Assembly: GCA_016213205.1 (NCBI GenBank)
Contig: JACRAZ010000025.1
Location: forward strand, 56,393 to 120,392
DNA from: Burkholderiales bacterium
GTDB taxonomy: Bacteria; Pseudomonadota; Gammaproteobacteria; Burkholderiales; Burkholderiaceae_C
Length of the DNA: 64,000 bases
Reading direction: 5' to 3'
Both the position numbers and the translations under genes were made by a program. Positions 61,334 through 64,000 of this stretch are shown piece after piece (position 1 is the stretch's first letter; each line of letters opens with the position of its first letter). Below the pieces are notes generated by a model. That model worked only from the letters and a program-made list of their open reading frames with translations, did no database searches and was not told where the DNA came from.

Positions 61334-63865
61334 TCAGGCAGCGAGGGCCTGGTCTTCGGCCTCCACGGCCTGGCTTCCGACCTCGTCTTGATCGAGGTCC
61401 AGCTCCTTCGCGAGTTCCCGCTGGCGGGCCAGCAGGTCCGCCAGTCGGTCCTGGTGCTCGAAGGGGCGCCGCAGTTCATCCTGTAGCTGCTGAAGCTTCT
61501 TGCGCAACGACTCCAGTCGCTCGGCCGCGTCCTTCCACCTGTCGGGCATGCCTTGAAGCACGCGCAGCAACTCCGAGTAGAGGGCCGGGCCCGTCTGGTA
61601 CGCAGCACAATCGTGAGCAGCGGACCCCCTCAGAAACACGTGCACCTCGTCGGGTTCCGGATGCACCAGCAACCACAGCTGCAGGTCGCCGACTTGGCCC
61701 ACCCGCTCCTCGCTGGCCCGCCGCACGCCGGCGTGCCGTGCTCGTCGAACCGCGACGCGCAGGGCGTCGCCGATCGCTTCGCGGCCCTGGACGGCCAGGC
61801 CGCCGATCTCAGCTCTGACATCCGTGCTTGTCAGTACGTGCTCGGCACGCCGTGCGTCCTCTTCGAGACACTGCACCAGCCGGGCCAGGCTCTCGATGCG
61901 CATCGGCAGCGACGCCACCTCCGATTCGTTGCTGAACCGCTGGTTGCGCCACACCGAGAACAACGACGAGTAGCGCGCCACTTCGGCGTCCACACCGGCC
62001 TTCTCAATCACCTTGGGGTTGCCGGATGCCAACGCCTTCACCTCCGCATAACTGAGCGTCGCCAGTTCCACATCCTCGACCGACCGTAGCCCCTTGTCCC
62101 CGCTCATCACCTGCGCGATGAACTTGGCCTTCGTGAGTACCGTCTGCCAGCTGTAGGCATCGAAGCTGCCTTCGGTCACGTAGCGGATGATCTCCACTTC
62201 GTCACAGCGGTTGCCCTGGCGGAGGATCCGTCCCTCCCGCTGCTCGACGTCGCATGGACGCCATGGGCAGTCGAGCTCATGAAGAGCAACCAGCCGATCC
62301 TGCACGTTTGTGCCAACGCCCATGCGAGGCGTCGACCCGAACAGCACACGGACCACACCGTCGCGTACCTTCTTGAACAGGCGCGCCTTCTGCGTGTCGG
62401 TCTCGGCGTCATGCACGAAGGCAATCTCACCTTCTGGTATGCCGAGCCGCACGAGCATCTCACGTGCGGCGTCATAGACGCTGAATTGAGCGTCCGCCTT
62501 CGGTGTGGACAGGTCGCAGAACACCAGCTGAGCGCGCCGGTGGTCGGCGGTTTCCGACCAGATGCGATGCACTTCCTGGGCGCATAGTGCGACCTTGCCC
62601 TCCGGGTCTTGTGAGCCCAGCGGGTTGATCAGCCGCATGTCCAGCGCGGCCTTGCGGCCGTCGTTGGTGATCTTCAGCATGTTGTCGACGCGAGGGTCGA
62701 CACGCTGCGTCTTCAGCCGCTCTGCACGCTCCACCAGCGACTTCACGAGGCTCTTCAAGGCGGAGCTTGGCCGGCAGCTCACGGTGCGTGGCTTGCCGCC
62801 CTTCAGCGTCGGCACCGGCAAATTCAACATCTCCCTCGTGCGGACGTCGGAGACGTCGCAGAAGACCGCCATCAGATCGGGCACGTTGATGAAACGGGCG
62901 AACCTGGTGTTCAGCCGATAACCGCTGCCGTCGGGCGCGAGTTCAAGCGCCGTCACGGTCTCGCCGAAGGTGGCCGCCCACGCATCGAACTGCTCCAGGC
63001 CCAAGGCGCGCAGCGTGTTGGGCTGCAGGTATCGCTGGAACGTGTGGATCTCAGCCATGCTGTTGGCCACCGGGGTAGCGGTGGCCAGCACGACTCCACG
63101 ATGCTGGTCTCGATAGAGGCTCATCGTGTATCGAGTCTTCAGGTACAGATCGAAGGCCCGCTGCGAGTTGGCCAAGGGCAACCCTGCAATGCGCGACATC
63201 TTGGTGTGCCGCCACAAGTTCTTCGCGAGGTGGGCTTCGTCGTAGGCGATGAAGTCGATCCCGAGTGCCTCCCAGTGGAGGAAGTCGTCCTTGCGCTCCT
63301 GGTTTTCCAGCCGCTCAAGGCGCACTCGCCACACCTTCTTCATCCGCTCCAACTGCTTGACGATGCGATTGCTGCGATCGTCGGCCTTCGTGGCCTTCAC
63401 GGCCCACTCCAGCTCGCGCACGATCCCCGTGATGTGCTCCTTCGTGTGCTCCTGCGACATCGGCAGCAGCTCGAAGGTGGACTGCGTCATCACCACGGCA
63501 TCCCAGTCGCCGGTCGCCACGCGCGAGACGAACTCGCGCCTTCGATCGCCGGCAAGGTCATCCTTCGTGGCCATCAGCACCGAGGCGCAGGGGTACAGCC
63601 GCACGAACTCCGCCGTGTACTGCATCAGCATGTGGTTCGGCACCACGTGCACCGGCTTGTTTGCCAGACCCAGGCGGCGCAGCTCCATCGTCGCGGCCAC
63701 CATGATGGCCGTCTTGCCGGCGCCGACCGCATGGAACAACCCGGTGTTGCCCGACTGCACGATGCGCCAGATGGCGTTGCGCTGGCTTTGGTGGAGTTCA
63801 AAGCAATGCGAAAAGCCGGGCAGTCGCAAGTGCGAGCCATCGAACTGCCGCGCTCGCAGGCAGTT
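61334..63865 (-). CDS. SNF2-type helicase of integrative elements, C-terminal part (3' exon)
   Basis: 843 residues of a larger protein whose 5' part lies beyond the intron and the window. Motifs: Walker A HAVGAGKTAIMV, DEAH-type YDEAHLAKN, LATATPVANSM, and motif VI EQREGRILRQGN. A C-terminal coiled coil is rich in Glu/Arg/Leu. It resembles the helicase half of the very large methylase-helicase proteins carried by integrative elements and plasmids. The exon begins NCLRARQFDGSHLRLPG, a stretch normally continuous with upstream coding sequence in homologues. Residues read upstream of that are intron, not protein. Confidence 0.85.
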   Translation of the reverse strand, partial: NCLRARQFDGSHLRLPGFSHCFELHQSQRNAIWRIVQSGNTGLFHAVGAGKTAIMVAATMELRRLGLANKPVHVVPNHMLMQYTAEFVRLYPCASVLMATKDDLAGDRRREFVSRVATGDWDAVVMTQSTFELLPMSQEHTKEHITGIVRELEWAVKATKADDRSNRIVKQLERMKKVWRVRLERLENQERKDDFLHWEALGIDFIAYDEAHLAKNLWRHTKMSRIAGLPLANSQRAFDLYLKTRYTMSLYRDQHRGVVLATATPVANSMAEIHTFQRYLQPNTLRALGLEQFDAWAATFGETVTALELAPDGSGYRLNTRFARFINVPDLMAVFCDVSDVRTREMLNLPVPTLKGGKPRTVSCRPSSALKSLVKSLVERAERLKTQRVDPRVDNMLKITNDGRKAALDMRLINPLGSQDPEGKVALCAQEVHRIWSETADHRRAQLVFCDLSTPKADAQFSVYDAAREMLVRLGIPEGEIAFVHDAETDTQKARLFKKVRDGVVRVLFGSTPRMGVGTNVQDRLVALHELDCPWRPCDVEQREGRILRQGNRCDEVEIIRYVTEGSFDAYSWQTVLTKAKFIAQVMSGDKGLRSVEDVELATLSYAEVKALASGNPKVIEKAGVDAEVARYSSLFSVWRNQRFSNESEVASLPMRIESLARLVQCLEEDARRAEHVLTSTDVRAEIGGLAVQGREAIGDALRVAVRRARHAGVRRASEERVGQVGDLQLWLLVHPEPDEVHVFLRGSAAHDCAAYQTGPALYSELLRVLQGMPDRWKDAAERLESLRKKLQQLQDELRRPFEHQDRLADLLARQRELAKELDLDQDEVGSQAVEAEDQALAA

Positions 63866-64000
63866 GTCGGGTAGGGACAGTGCATTGCTGCACCATCCCC
63901 CCCTAAGAACCCGGCGTGCGAGTTTCCCCGCACCGGGCTCAAGCCTCCACAAAGCTCCGTGTGACCGGAGCCGGCAGTTCACTGCAACCGCGGCTATGGA
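63866..64000 (-). mobile_element. 3' end of a group II intron (domains V and VI)
   Basis: On the minus strand 63940-63907 is a 34-nt hairpin with the hallmarks of domain V: GAGC start with the AGC triad, a GAAA tetraloop, a two-base bulge and a GTTC end. It is followed by TTAGGGGGG and a domain VI-like hairpin ending CTACCCGAC at 63866. The helicase reading frame resumes immediately after. The intron body and any reverse transcriptase lie to the right of the window. Confidence 0.88.

Noticed and set aside
60913..61608. Minus-strand frame overlapping the helicase 3' end
   Set aside because: It crosses the helicase terminator and overlaps the real gene in another frame.
42660..64000. Second copy of the tRNA-Asp 3' end (right attachment site)
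   Set aside because: I looked by eye for the T-arm/acceptor sequence near the integrases and found none; a right end is probably outside the window. A full search was not possible.
1..64000. CRISPR array or rRNA genes
   Set aside because: No regularly spaced direct repeats and no rRNA-like sequence were seen.

Overview
The window is high-GC DNA from a betaproteobacterium of the order Burkholderiales. This rests on the gene families present (a Bug/TctC solute receptor, a BPSS1780-type membrane protein, homoserine kinase of the ThrB II type), the strong G/C third-position bias, and the paired ppk1-sixA / ppx layout. Several housekeeping proteins (ValS, PolA, UvrD, FumC, CysM, GalU) read through without damage.

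Positions 1 to about 42.6 kb are ordinary chromosome. In order they hold: a Bug receptor, a ferredoxin-type reductase, an SDR protein, a degenerate HtrA-like protein, a rhomboid protease and tRNA-Leu(CAA); cysM, a Nudix hydrolase, tusA and galU; valS and a GMP reductase; an esterase, a transglutaminase-like protein and an OmpA/DUF4398 pair; a stress-type cluster of small membrane, CsbD and BON proteins interleaved with three Crp/Fnr-like regulators, one broken by a nonsense codon; fumC, uvrD, thrB and polA; a secreted S10 peptidase with an EF-hand protein; the polyphosphate genes ppk1, sixA and ppx; and a ZIP transporter, a degenerate HD-GYP protein, a universal stress protein and a DMT exporter. 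Three regulatory sites can be read directly: a Pho box at ppk1, a sigma-28 type promoter before the HD-GYP-like gene, and an FNR-type box before the stress-protein gene.

At tRNA-Asp(GTC), 42603-42679, the chromosome gives way to accessory DNA that runs to the right edge. It begins with a terminator, a dead IS21-type istA fragment and about 0.75 kb with no gene. From 43.9 to 51.8 kb lies a block of visibly lower GC with seven tightly packed genes in one direction: an NTF2-like protein with a leader-like N-terminus, a TldD-type metalloprotease, an RRE-E1 (ThiF-like) fusion, YcaO, TfuA, a cytosolic subtilase and a HExxH peptide-modification protein. I read this as a ribosomal peptide (RiPP) modification operon of the YcaO-TfuA kind, with an unusual set of three proteases and no exporter. 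It is the best candidate for a little-described system here.

From 51.8 to 55.5 kb GC rises again and a second module appears: a TcmP protein, a LexA-like self-cleaving repressor behind a palindromic operator, a three-cysteine DUF5131 (phage Gp37/Gp68) protein and a second TcmP. The remainder is mobile-element machinery: a tyrosine integrase with an AlpA-like partner, a small conserved protein, a second large integrase of the DUF3701 kind, and the C-terminal part of a large SNF2-type helicase whose reading frame is split by a group II intron. Domains V and VI of that intron are visible at the right edge.
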